Source: an uncultured Methylococcaceae bacterium | GTDB taxonomy: Bacteria; Pseudomonadota; Gammaproteobacteria; Methylococcales; Methylomonadaceae | Reading direction: 5' to 3' | Length of the DNA: 9,730 nt | NCBI GenBank assembly: GCA_903903765.1 | Contig: CAIVAH010000071.1 | Location: forward strand, 1 to 9,730 | Part shown: piece by piece, positions 1 to 6,859 of the stretch | How the letters are laid out: every line of letters begins with the position of its first letter | Position numbering within the stretch: the first letter of the stretch is position 1 | Program-made: the position numbers and the translations under genes | Notes under the pieces: model-generated | What the model saw: the letters and a program-made list of their open reading frames with translations, nothing else | What the model was told of the DNA's origin: nothing | Database searches by the model: none

Positions 1-747
1 ATTCCAAGCAAAGCCCATATTTCCTTGCTCTAAATAATCTTGCAGAGTTAAGGTAATTGGATCCGCATCTGCCGGTAATTGTTCGGCTTTTTTGATGCGG
101 TGCAAGGCAAACTGTCGCTGTTCTCCCGTGTCTACTTTTACGGCAATTAAATAAATAACATGCCCCCTAAAAACTAAGCCAACGGGATTAACTGTGTATT
201 TGCTCCGCTCGCCGTCTAAGCGTACATAATCTAATTTTAGTTTTTTATTTTCTAATAAAGCTGTACTAATTATTTTTTGAAAGTTACCGTTAATTTCTGG
301 TGCTAATAAGGGTTGTACGGGATGAACTACGGCAATTTTTTCTGGCCACTTTACTAAGGCATTGCCTTCTAAACTGTATAAGACTTTATCTGAATACTCA
401 AAAAAAGGTTCTAATTCTTTTAAAGTCGCTTCTGGAAATAATTGGCTCAAATACTTCTTAACTAGGATGAATGATAAGGCCTGATTGGCCGACAAACCAG
501 AGAGTAAAATAACTTTAGCTTTATCATTCCAATACCAACCAAAGCCCCCGTCTTTTAGCATTTTGCTTTCAATATCCATAAACACTTCGGCCAACGCAAT
601 CATATCTCTTTGCACAGTTCTAGCGGATACGTTAATGCCCTTATCTAATAAAAATGCCTTGATCGCAGACACAGAAACAGGATTAGACAAACGACAGTTT
701 TGCAGTTTTTCTAAAATTCGATGATGACGGTTAATTTGATCATTCAT
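1..747 (-). CDS. WYL-domain HTH transcriptional regulator (partial, 3' end beyond the window)
   Basis: This is an open frame of 249 codons with no stop before the left edge. Residues 7-56 look like a DeoR-type winged helix, with a recognition helix around SARTVQRDMIAL (41-52). Residues about 165-225 form a WYL domain: KKLKLDYVRLDGERSKY, then VNPVGLVFRGHVIYLIAVK (187-205) and RQFALHRIKKAEQL. The usual WYL signature reads IYL here. WYL regulators are cytoplasmic DNA-binding proteins that sense nucleotides or other small ligands; the target is not shown by the sequence. The ATG at 747 is preferred: an in-frame TAA lies 24 nt upstream, and the only other upstream candidate is a TTG 15 nt away. 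There is no good Shine-Dalgarno sequence. The family is usually about 300-330 residues, so roughly 50-80 are missing. It is divergent from the truncated globin, so regulation of that gene is possible but unproven. Confidence 0.88.
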   Translation of the reverse strand, partial: MNDQINRHHRILEKLQNCRLSNPVSVSAIKAFLLDKGINVSARTVQRDMIALAEVFMDIESKMLKDGGFGWYWNDKAKVILLSGLSANQALSFILVKKYLSQLFPEATLKELEPFFEYSDKVLYSLEGNALVKWPEKIAVVHPVQPLLAPEINGNFQKIISTALLENKKLKLDYVRLDGERSKYTVNPVGLVFRGHVIYLIAVKVDTGEQRQFALHRIKKAEQLPADADPITLTLQDYLEQGNMGFAWN

Positions 748-857
748 ACGCTTTAAATTCAATTTTATTTAGGAGTCAGTCATTCAATTAGCTCTGCTTA
801 TTAGTTGTATAACTTTTTAGCTTGCTATAAACTTTGTTTTGAGCAAAAAGATGCTTA

Positions 858-863
858 TATAAT
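858..863 (+). promoter_or_regulatory. Candidate -10 box for the truncated haemoglobin gene
   Basis: TATAAT matches the sigma-70 -10 consensus exactly and lies 36 nt before the globin start. The best -35 candidates upstream, TTTGTT or TTGTTT at 833-839, are weak and give 18-19 nt spacing. An imperfect GATG...CATC dyad (850-873) straddles it. Promoter assignment is inference. Confidence 0.4.
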
Positions 864-899
864 TAGATACATCAAATAATAATAACACTAGGAACACTC

Positions 900-1295
900 A
901 TGAGTACAACAGAAACCCCAGCAGAATCAGGATTAACTCTTTATGAAAGAATTGGTGGCGCTGCAGCAGTTGAGGCTGCCGTAGAGGTTTTTTATAAAAA
1001 AGTATTAGCTGATTATCGTATCAACCGTTTTTTTGACGGTGTTGATATGGCCAAACAAATTGCTAAACAAAAAACATTCTTTACCATGGCTTTTGGTGGG
1101 CCCAATCACTACACAGGCGCTGATTTACGTAGCGCACATGCCGGTTTGGTAAAAATCGGCCTAGGCAATGATCATTTCGACGCCGTTATGGAACATTTGA
1201 CAGCAACTTTAAAAGAGTTAAAAGTACCTCAAGAACTCATTGAGGAAGTAACCACTCTAGCAGAAGGCACGAGAAAAGACGTATTAGGCAAATAA
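900..1295 (+). CDS. glbN: Group I truncated haemoglobin (trHbN type)
   Basis: This is a 131-residue 2-over-2 globin, a cytoplasmic haem protein. Family members bind O2 and NO, and some dioxygenate NO to nitrate. Aligned by memory to Mycobacterium trHbN, Tyr32 takes the B10 position (EVFYKKVL), the Phe pair at 44-45 the CD1 region, Gln53 E7, Gln57 E11, and His80 (RSAHAGL) is the proximal F8 haem ligand. The Tyr B10/Gln E7/Gln E11 pocket is typical of group I and stabilises haem-bound ligand. The GGP-YTG segment (66-73) and the C-terminal HFDAVMEHLTATLKEL and VPQELIEEV helices complete the fold. The length suits the family, with about 12 extra N-terminal residues. AGGA at 890-893 sits 6 nt before the ATG. 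The gene is monocistronic, ending at a hairpin 6 nt downstream. The symbol is by family only. Confidence 0.93.
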   Translation: MSTTETPAESGLTLYERIGGAAAVEAAVEVFYKKVLADYRINRFFDGVDMAKQIAKQKTFFTMAFGGPNHYTGADLRSAHAGLVKIGLGNDHFDAVMEHLTATLKELKVPQELIEEVTTLAEGTRKDVLGK

Positions 1296-1301
1296 TTAAA
1301 G

Positions 1302-1329
1302 CGGTGGATTAATAGCATTTAATCCACCG
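1302..1329 (+). terminator. Hairpin after the truncated haemoglobin gene
   Basis: A perfect 11-bp stem (CGGTGGATTAA / TTAATCCACCG) surrounds the 6-nt loop TAGCAT, starting 6 nt after the stop codon. No T-run follows, so it may act as a weak terminator or as a 3'-end mRNA stabiliser. Confidence 0.6.
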
Positions 1330-1411
1330 ATTATGTATCAGTGATAAGGTGACTTTGTCATCGGATATTTATGTACAACAATCAAATTTTATTTTCTGAA
1401 AATAGCATAAA

Positions 1412-1431
1412 TAACCTATCATAATAGGTTA
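1412..1431. repeat. 8-bp inverted repeat upstream of the GH17 gene
   Basis: TAACCTAT / ATAGGTTA with a 4-nt loop (CATA) lies 48 nt before the GH17 start. A second small dyad, GCTCA-TACT-TGAGC, follows at 1444-1457. They could be RNA hairpins in the leader or a protein-binding site. The rest of the 183-nt gap (1296-1478) holds no gene or clear promoter that I can see. Confidence 0.35.
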
Positions 1432-1478
1432 GCGTAGGATGTAGCTCATACTTGAGCCAGTAATTTAATGAGGATTTC

Positions 1479-2471
1479 ATGAAGCAGTTGTTTTTATCTT
1501 TTATTTTTCTATCTCTATTAGGCTTCGGGCATGATAGCTTTGCACAAAAAAACCATAAAGCAACCCTTCACGAAACCCTACAATGCGCCGCATTTAGCAC
1601 TTATGTTGGCAAATTAAATCCTAATTATGGCGAAAATCCTTCAAAAGAATTAATCGATAGCTTGCTTGATAAGCTCGTAAAACAAACACCTTTCCGCTGC
1701 ATCATGACTTACGGCGTGCTTAATGGTTTAGATAACATTTTTAGTGCAGCTGAGGCAAAACACCTTAAAGTTATTTCTATTATTTGGCTGGATGAAGATG
1801 TTAACATCAACTCAAAATCCATTGAAAAAGGTATTGAAGTTGCTAAAACCTATCCCAAAACCATTGTAAAACTCAGTTGTGGATCAGAAGTAAGAACACG
1901 CCATGGCAATGCCCTAGATGGGGAGATTAATCGCTGTATAGATGCCTTACATGCAGCTGGGGTTAAACAACCTATCACCACCATTGATACTTGGTGGGAA
2001 TGGTGTAACCGTTCTCCTGAATGTCAAAAAAACAGCTTTGCTGATAAAGTCGACTGGGTAGGCACTAATATTTACCCATGGTGGGAAAATCAATACTCAG
2101 GCATTCACACCTGTATATCTGCAGAAAAAGCAGCCGATTTCCAAATCAGCCGTCTTCAAGAAATCAATAAGCTTTACCCGAATAAAGAATTAGTATTAAC
2201 TGAATTTGGTTGGCCAAGTGGCCCTGAGGGAGGGAGTACGACTAATGTGAAGACAGGTGAAAAATGCGGCGTTGCGAGTAAAAAAAATCAAAAACTAGTC
2301 ATTGAATCCACATTTAAACAACTCGCAAAAAAGAAATGGTCTGGCGTTGTATTTGAGGCATTCTCTGAAGACTGGAAACCTGCCGAAGAAGGTCCATTTG
2401 GTAAATATTGGGGCATTTGCCAAGGTGATTCGCCTTATACTTGCACTGAGAAGTATAAAATATCGAGATAA
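1479..2471 (+). CDS. Exported GH17-family beta-1,3-glucan hydrolase or transglycosylase
   Basis: The 330-residue protein has a signal peptide of about 22 residues (hydrophobic 4-17, SFA|Q cleavage), so the mature protein is periplasmic or secreted. The remainder is a GH17 TIM barrel. Glu137 in GSEVRTR is the expected acid/base and Glu242 in LTEFGWPSG the expected nucleophile. Other family marks are TTIDTWWEW (167-175), VGTNIYPWWEN (194-204) and the C-terminal FEAFSEDWKPAEEGPFGKYWG (292-312). Family members cleave or rearrange beta-1,3-glucans such as laminarin, and bacterial forms may act on periplasmic glucans; the exact substrate cannot be read here. The mature part has ten cysteines (36, 74, 134, 153, 176, 182, 212, 263, 314, 322), consistent with disulfide bonding outside the cytoplasm. 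GAGGA at 1470-1474 supports the ATG. The DD-carboxypeptidase gene starts 58 nt downstream with no terminator between. Confidence 0.88.
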   Translation: MKQLFLSFIFLSLLGFGHDSFAQKNHKATLHETLQCAAFSTYVGKLNPNYGENPSKELIDSLLDKLVKQTPFRCIMTYGVLNGLDNIFSAAEAKHLKVISIIWLDEDVNINSKSIEKGIEVAKTYPKTIVKLSCGSEVRTRHGNALDGEINRCIDALHAAGVKQPITTIDTWWEWCNRSPECQKNSFADKVDWVGTNIYPWWENQYSGIHTCISAEKAADFQISRLQEINKLYPNKELVLTEFGWPSGPEGGSTTNVKTGEKCGVASKKNQKLVIESTFKQLAKKKWSGVVFEAFSEDWKPAEEGPFGKYWGICQGDSPYTCTEKYKISR

Positions 2472-2529
2472 ATTTTCATCAATTCATTATATTGAACAAG
2501 AATCACTTTAACTTTTTAATCTGCACTAA

Positions 2530-3672
2530 ATGAAAACTGCAAAAAAAATAATCTATATTTTGATTTCCACTTGGTTATTATTAATAACACAAAGCTGTTA
2601 TGGTCAACATGCAGAAATAATTATTAATGCAGAAAATGGTAATGTGATTCATGAAGAGAATGCTACTCACTCTTGGTTTCCGGCGTCACTAACTAAAGTC
2701 ATGACCTTGTACGTGACATTTGAAGCGCTTAGAGCGAATCAAATTCATCTACATGATACGCTTCAAACGTCTGTGCATGCTGCCAAACAACCTATCAGTA
2801 AATTAGGCTTACGCACCGGCGAGTCCATAACAGTTCGAGATGCAATTCTTGCGTTAATTACCCGCTCAGCAAACGACGCGGCCGTTGTTTTAGCTGAAGG
2901 ATTAGGCGGCACAGAAGATAATTTTGCGGTAAAAATGACAGAGACGGCTCATGCGTTGGGTATGTATAACACCCATTTCATGAACGCAACGGGTTTACCC
3001 AATCAATGGCAGGTAACCACAGCACGTGATTTAGCCCTATTAGCGTGGAAAACCCAAACAAACTTCCCTGAATATTATCCATATTTTGCGGCACATAATT
3101 TTCTATTTAAAGGTCGTGAACTTAGAGCCATCAATAAATTCACAGCTACTTATCCAGGGGCGGAAGGCATGAAAACCGGATTTACTTGTGGCTCTGGATA
3201 CAATTTAATTTCTTCTGCGAGTCAAAATGGTAGACGCCTAATTGGCGTGGTGTTGGGTGGCACGACAAGTCCACAACGCTATCAATTAATGATAACGATG
3301 ATGAACAATGCTTTTGCCAATAAATTTATCAGTGCTGGTTTAAATGTAACCACCATGCCTAGTACTGAAGTAGGCACACCACCTTTTCAACTAGGTTGCG
3401 GTAGCTTTACACCCTCAACATATGCCTCAAACGAAAGCGCTATGGCCCCCGTTTTTATACCGAGACATATCCACAAACATCAACATAAACATATTGCTAG
3501 ACCAGTAACGCATATCACTAAAGCAACTAAAACTGCCAAAATCACTAGCCGCCACCCTAAAGTAGTCAAAACAGTAGAAAAAAAAATAAAACCCGCAGTT
3601 AAATCTAAAGTAAGTAAAATAAATAAAGCAGTGGCTAAACCCAAAGCAACTAAAAAATTACATCATTCATAA
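2530..3672 (+). CDS. D-alanyl-D-alanine carboxypeptidase (peptidase S11, PBP5-like) with Lys/His-rich tail
   Basis: This low-molecular-mass penicillin-binding protein is expected to trim the terminal D-Ala from peptidoglycan pentapeptides in the periplasm. All three catalytic motifs are present: SLTK (Ser53 nucleophile, Lys56), SAN (113-115) and KTG (215-217). An N-terminal hydrophobic segment (7-20) makes a signal peptide, probably cut after Gly25; TQSC is a poor lipobox, so lipoprotein status is unlikely. The catalytic domain covers about 27-265. PBP5 then has a beta-sandwich and an amphipathic membrane anchor. This protein has neither; after a linker, residues 312-380 are strongly basic, with a HIHKHQHKH cluster and 18 Lys, 3 Arg and 9 His against one acidic residue. 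An in-frame TAA directly precedes the ATG, which fixes the earliest ATG, and no Shine-Dalgarno sequence is visible. It lies between the GH17 and mlaA genes, so co-transcription is likely. Confidence 0.92.
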   Translation: MKTAKKIIYILISTWLLLITQSCYGQHAEIIINAENGNVIHEENATHSWFPASLTKVMTLYVTFEALRANQIHLHDTLQTSVHAAKQPISKLGLRTGESITVRDAILALITRSANDAAVVLAEGLGGTEDNFAVKMTETAHALGMYNTHFMNATGLPNQWQVTTARDLALLAWKTQTNFPEYYPYFAAHNFLFKGRELRAINKFTATYPGAEGMKTGFTCGSGYNLISSASQNGRRLIGVVLGGTTSPQRYQLMITMMNNAFANKFISAGLNVTTMPSTEVGTPPFQLGCGSFTPSTYASNESAMAPVFIPRHIHKHQHKHIARPVTHITKATKTAKITSRHPKVVKTVEKKIKPAVKSKVSKINKAVAKPKATKKLHHS

Positions 3673-3705
3673 GCATTTAAACATCAGTTCAGGAAAGGAT
3701 TAATC

Positions 3706-4557
3706 ATGACTTTGCAAAAGCCTATCGTTAATAAATTGTTATTAAATTGTCTAATTTTTTCGATAACTTTAGCAGGGTGTACCGCAACCACACCGCCACC
3801 TGCGAGTGACCCTTGGACTGAATGGAATCATGGAGCACAAAACTTTAACGATCATGTTGATAAATACGTTTTAAAACCTGTTGCTAAAGGTTACCAATTT
3901 ATCACTCCAAAATTCTTAAATGATGGGATTACGAATATTTTTAGTAATGTTAATGACATCGGCGTTACATTTAACGATATTTTCCAAATGAAATTTTCTC
4001 AAGGTGGCCAAGACGCTACGCGCTTTCTGATTAACACCACTGCTGGTGTAGGTGGATTTATGGATATCGCGAATAAATTGGATTTGCCTAAACATAAAGA
4101 AGACTTTGGTCAAACATTAGGCTACTGGGGTGTCCCATCAGGCAACTATTTAGTATTACCTTTCTGGGGGCCCAGCTCACCTCGTGATACCTTAGGCCTA
4201 ATCGGCGATGCCTTTTTAAACCCCGTCACTTACGTATCCATTTTTGGTAGCTCAGCGGTAACGGCTATTACAGCAGGCACTAAAGCCTTAGATGTTGTAG
4301 ATCATAGAGATGAATTGATGACCAATGAGAAAATTCTTAGTGAAGGTGCGGTAGATCGTTATGACTTCTTTAAGAACTCTTATCAACAAAACAGAGAATA
4401 TCTAATAAAAGATGGCAAACAAGATGATAATGACCCAGATTTAAATGACGAAAGTTCTTATGATTCTGATCATAAATCAACGGGCAGTGCTAATAGTAAA
4501 TCTGGCTCAGGAACTGGTGTATCAGGACATTCTTTAAAATTATCGACGCCTGAGTAA
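3706..4557 (+). CDS. mlaA: MlaA (VacJ) outer-membrane phospholipid-transport lipoprotein
   Basis: MlaA sits in the outer membrane and removes misplaced phospholipids from the outer leaflet, passing them to MlaC and the MlaFEDB transporter to keep lipid asymmetry. The protein has a lipoprotein signal with lipobox LAGC (Cys25). The conserved family core follows: DPWTEWN (35-41), FNDHVDKYVLKPVAKGY (47-63), ITNIFSNVND, RFLINTTAGVGGF, DFGQTLGYWGVPSGNYLVLP and GPSSPRDT. It has 283 residues against about 251 for the E. coli protein as I recall; the extra is a hydrophilic tail, Asp-rich (DDNDPDLNDESSYDSD) then Ser/Gly-rich. AAAGGA ends 6 nt before the ATG. The gene follows dacA by 33 nt and ends at a strong hairpin. 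None of the mlaBCDEF genes lies in the window, so the partners must be elsewhere. Confidence 0.95.
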   Translation: MTLQKPIVNKLLLNCLIFSITLAGCTATTPPPASDPWTEWNHGAQNFNDHVDKYVLKPVAKGYQFITPKFLNDGITNIFSNVNDIGVTFNDIFQMKFSQGGQDATRFLINTTAGVGGFMDIANKLDLPKHKEDFGQTLGYWGVPSGNYLVLPFWGPSSPRDTLGLIGDAFLNPVTYVSIFGSSAVTAITAGTKALDVVDHRDELMTNEKILSEGAVDRYDFFKNSYQQNREYLIKDGKQDDNDPDLNDESSYDSDHKSTGSANSKSGSGTGVSGHSLKLSTPE

Positions 4558-4567
4558 AAATATACCA

Positions 4568-4593
4568 AGCCCTCGTAACGATTTACGAGGGCT
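4568..4593. terminator. Bidirectional terminator between mlaA and the cupin gene
   Basis: A perfect 11-bp stem, AGCCCTCGTAA / TTACGAGGGCT, with a CGAT loop lies between convergent genes. The plus side is followed by the T-rich GGCTATTTTGGATTTCTT. The minus side runs into a T-rich stretch ending in TATATTTTTAC. Both fit intrinsic termination. Confidence 0.8.
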
Positions 4594-4623
4594 GGCTATT
4601 TTGGATTTCTTAATTACAAAAGC

Positions 4624-4914
4624 TTAGATTCCGTTCGGAAAATCGTAACTATAATGTTTACGTAAAGGCTTTACAACTTCCCATTGACTATCTAAACCCG
4701 CATGAAAAGCCACTAAATCACCGGCTTTAATCAACACGGCGTCGCCTCCTGCTGGCGTCACTAGAATCTCACCTTCAAGTACATAAGCACATTCCGTTTC
4801 ATCAAAATCTATAGGGAATTTTGATACTTCTTTTTCCCATATTTCCCAAGAGGCTACGCCCAACTCTTTTAAACGCTCTTCACTTGGATTATGTTCTATT
4901 GTAATTTTGCTCAT
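4624..4914 (-). CDS. Small single-domain cupin (DUF861/Cupin_3-like)
   Basis: The 96-residue protein is almost entirely one small beta-barrel cupin. Visible family signatures are WEIWEKEVSKFP (23-34), ECAYVLEGEILVTP (41-54), GGDAVLIKAGDLVAFHAGLDS (56-76) and WEVVKPLRKHY (78-88). This matches the Cupin_3 group related to the ureidoglycine aminohydrolase and EutQ cupins, whose small stand-alone members mostly have no known reaction. The usual HxH metal motif is absent from the first cupin motif, so metal binding is uncertain. GG at 4921-4922 on the minus strand lies 6 nt before the ATG, in CTAGGAATAAC. No signal peptide is present, so it is probably cytoplasmic. The acidic 109-residue gene lies 59 nt upstream on the same strand, and the gene ends at the bidirectional terminator. 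Confidence 0.85.
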   Translation of the reverse strand: MSKITIEHNPSEERLKELGVASWEIWEKEVSKFPIDFDETECAYVLEGEILVTPAGGDAVLIKAGDLVAFHAGLDSQWEVVKPLRKHYSYDFPNGI

Positions 4915-4973
4915 GTTATTCCTAGTTTTAAAAAAAATTTATGGGCAATTGTAACATTTGAACAGTCTTTTTG

Positions 4974-5303
4974 TTAACTCTGTCCTTGTATATATTGAGT
5001 ACCCCAACTCAGATCCGCGGCTATCTCGAAAGTAAACTTCTCAGTTTCATCCGCATAATTTTCTAATTGAGCAACATCTACTTCGTATTCGGTTGCCTCA
5101 GTTATTAACTCACCATCTTCATTAAATTCAGCATTAATTCCGTAACAATCACCGTACACACCGACCAGTAAATTTTCAAATATGCTTAAATAACGCTCAT
5201 CTTCTGAGGCATACTGTTCATCCGGTGACCATAAGGCTAATAAAGGCTCATAAAGTTGTTCAAATTTTTTGGCGATTTCTATCTTTTGACTCTCGTTATT
5301 CAT
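4974..5303 (-). CDS. Hypothetical very acidic 109-residue protein
   Basis: I do not recognise this protein. It has about 25 Glu/Asp against 5 Lys/Arg, giving a net charge near -20. No signal peptide, membrane segment or metal-binding cluster is visible, and there is a single Cys (about residue 53). The N-terminal third (QKIEIAKKFEQLYEPLLALW) looks helical. The rest alternates aromatic and acidic residues (for example EATEYEVDVAQLENYADE) and could form beta structure. It is probably a real gene: it fills the gap between two same-strand genes, no better frame competes, and a plausible promoter lies upstream. Its Shine-Dalgarno sequence is weak. Acidic cytoplasmic proteins of this size include nucleic-acid mimics, inhibitors and simple household proteins; nothing here chooses between them. 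Confidence 0.7.
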   Translation of the reverse strand: MNNESQKIEIAKKFEQLYEPLLALWSPDEQYASEDERYLSIFENLLVGVYGDCYGINAEFNEDGELITEATEYEVDVAQLENYADETEKFTFEIAADLSWGTQYIQGQS

Positions 5304-5361
5304 CTAATTATTTATCTTATAGATTTTATGAAATAAAACACTTACCCAGTTAAAACTCTAC

Positions 5362-5391
5362 AGTATATTGCGTCAATACTACAAAACTCAA
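5362..5391 (-). promoter_or_regulatory. Candidate sigma-70 promoter for the acidic 109-residue gene
   Basis: Read on the minus strand, TTGAGT (5391-5386) and TATACT (5367-5362) are separated by 18 nt, and the -10 lies about 58 nt before the ATG. Each hexamer differs from consensus at one or two positions. It would let this gene, perhaps with the cupin, be transcribed independently of the DUF3422 gene upstream. Confidence 0.4.
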
Positions 5392-5411
5392 GCTTTCAAT
5401 AATCTAAAAAA

Positions 5412-6716
5412 TTATTCCGTCGTATTCGCAATAATTTTATGAATACGCTGTGTATTAAGTGCGATGATAATTATAATAAACGGTATCGACACACCCTCCA
5501 CAATTTCTGGATTAAATTTAAAACCATAAGCGTGCAGGGCCTCAGCACACTTACCGACGATACTTGCCGCATAATAAGTAATCGCAACCATAGAAATACC
5601 CTCTACCATTTGTTGCATACGCAACTGCATCTTTGCTCTTAAATTCATCGATGAAAGTAAACCTTGATTCTGACGCTCGATAATAATATCCACGCGCGTG
5701 CGCAACAATTGACTGGCATTACTGACTCGTTCAGATAACAATGTAAAACGATACGAAACCGACTCACAGGTATTTATAGCCGGCTCTAAACGACGTTTAA
5801 TAAACTCACCAAGGGTTTGAATACCTTGGATTCTAACTTCTCGCAAATCATCAAGGCGCTGCCCCACCAATTTATAATAAGCACTGGCAGCTGCAAATCT
5901 AAAATGATTGCTGGAAATATAATTCTCAACCTCTGCAGCTAAGTTAGTCAACTCATCCAACAATAAGGCATCATTCTTTTCTGGCATTGTCATAGCATTT
6001 GTAATAGTAAACAATTGCCGATCTGATTTATTTAAAGGCGAATAGAGGCTTCTAGCAATAGGAAACGCCATTAAAGCCATTATTCGATAGACTTCGATTT
6101 CAAATAAACGCTGTAATAACCGCCCTGCTTGTTGAGCACGTAAATCATGATCAATTATTAAAAATCGACTAAAACCATCGACATGTATTCTAAAATCAGT
6201 AAAAACAGACGCAGCACCACCCGTCACCTTTGATCCGATCACAGCATTACCCGCAAAGTATTCTGCTAACCAAGCTAGATCATTCGTTTCTTTATATTGA
6301 ATACTCTCTTCAGATAAAATAGCTGCATGTACCGCTACTATCATTTGTCCAGTTAATTGTGATAACCAATCAACAGGGACTTTTTTTAACGCCGAATCAG
6401 TAAAAGGATCTTTTGGGGTATCATGCACATAAAAGCTATAAGTACTAAATTCGCCGTGCTGTTCCCAACGAATTTGAAACACCTCAAAATTTGCCACAAA
6501 ATGATCCGCATCTTTATCAGGTGGATTAACACCAAAGCGTTCACATAAGTTTATTAAATGCTGGCGCTCTAATAATTTCTGCTCATTTGTCAACATCAAA
6601 GCTAAATGACTAGCTCTAACAGGTAACTTTAAAATAAAAGGTGCTCTGGCATGTACTTCATTATGTAATACAAAACGCTGAGGATGATTTTCTGGAATTG
6701 GGAATAAAGTGGTCAC
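5412..6716 (-). CDS. DUF3422 family membrane protein
   Basis: The 434-residue protein matches DUF3422, a proteobacterial family without a known function. Recognisable parts are the N-terminal FPIPENHPQRFVLHNEVHAR (5-24), the central EYFAGNAVIGSKVTGGAA and FRIHVDGFSRFLIIDHDLR segments, and LQRLFEIEVYRIMALMAFP. A long helical, probably coiled-coil part (about 250-370, LREVRIQGIQTLGEFIKRRL) precedes two C-terminal membrane helices, near 374-390 and 408-421 (the latter with a run of five Ile). This suggests a large cytoplasmic domain anchored at the inner membrane. The start is GTG, chosen because the family N-terminus begins immediately after it; no strong Shine-Dalgarno sequence is present. It is divergent from yjdM. 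The next minus-strand gene lies 108 nt downstream, with no clear terminator between. Confidence 0.88.
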   Translation of the reverse strand: MTTLFPIPENHPQRFVLHNEVHARAPFILKLPVRASHLALMLTNEQKLLERQHLINLCERFGVNPPDKDADHFVANFEVFQIRWEQHGEFSTYSFYVHDTPKDPFTDSALKKVPVDWLSQLTGQMIVAVHAAILSEESIQYKETNDLAWLAEYFAGNAVIGSKVTGGAASVFTDFRIHVDGFSRFLIIDHDLRAQQAGRLLQRLFEIEVYRIMALMAFPIARSLYSPLNKSDRQLFTITNAMTMPEKNDALLLDELTNLAAEVENYISSNHFRFAAASAYYKLVGQRLDDLREVRIQGIQTLGEFIKRRLEPAINTCESVSYRFTLLSERVSNASQLLRTRVDIIIERQNQGLLSSMNLRAKMQLRMQQMVEGISMVAITYYAASIVGKCAEALHAYGFKFNPEIVEGVSIPFIIIIIALNTQRIHKIIANTTE

Positions 6717-6736
6717 AGCTAATTAAGGGTCTCGTG

Positions 6737-6765
6737 GATATAAATGAAACAGTTTACAGAGTAAA
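6737..6765 (-). promoter_or_regulatory. Candidate promoter for the DUF3422 gene
   Basis: On the minus strand, TTTACT (6765-6760) and TATATC (6742-6737) are 17 nt apart, each matching consensus at 4 of 6 positions. The start codon lies 20 nt after the -10, which gives a very short leader and would fit the missing Shine-Dalgarno sequence. The -35 falls inside the dyad at 6751-6767. Confidence 0.3.
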
Positions 6766-6767
6766 CT
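6751..6767. promoter_or_regulatory. Operator-like dyad between the DUF3422 gene and yjdM
   Basis: AGTTTAC-AGA-GTAAACT is a perfect 7-bp inverted repeat with a 3-nt centre, in the 143-nt divergent interval. It overlaps the proposed -35 of the DUF3422 gene. On RNA it would be a small, AT-rich hairpin, so binding as DNA seems more likely. No known operator was recognised. Confidence 0.35.
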
Positions 6768-6859
6768 TTTCATAAATATTAATCAATGCCTAGCTTTAAA
6801 GGCTTTAATCGTAGACAATATTTAGTTTAAATTTCATATTAATATTCTAAATAATAACC

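Noticed and set aside
485..724. 79-codon plus-strand frame
   Set aside because: It is antisense to the WYL regulator, whose HTH and WYL domains read clearly on the minus strand.
848..875. NsrR-like site over the globin promoter (AAGATG...CATCAA)
   Set aside because: The half-sites resemble NsrR halves, but GATG to CATC spans 24 nt rather than the roughly 19 I recall for NsrR, and the inner bases do not pair well.
2302..2511. 69-codon plus-strand frame overlapping the end of the GH17 gene
   Set aside because: Most of it is another frame of the conserved GH17 C-terminus, and it has no recognisable domain.
3916..4113. 65-codon minus-strand frame
   Set aside because: It is antisense to the conserved core of MlaA.
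5439..5642. 67-codon plus-strand frame
   Set aside because: It is antisense to the membrane end of the DUF3422 gene, and its residues show no domain.
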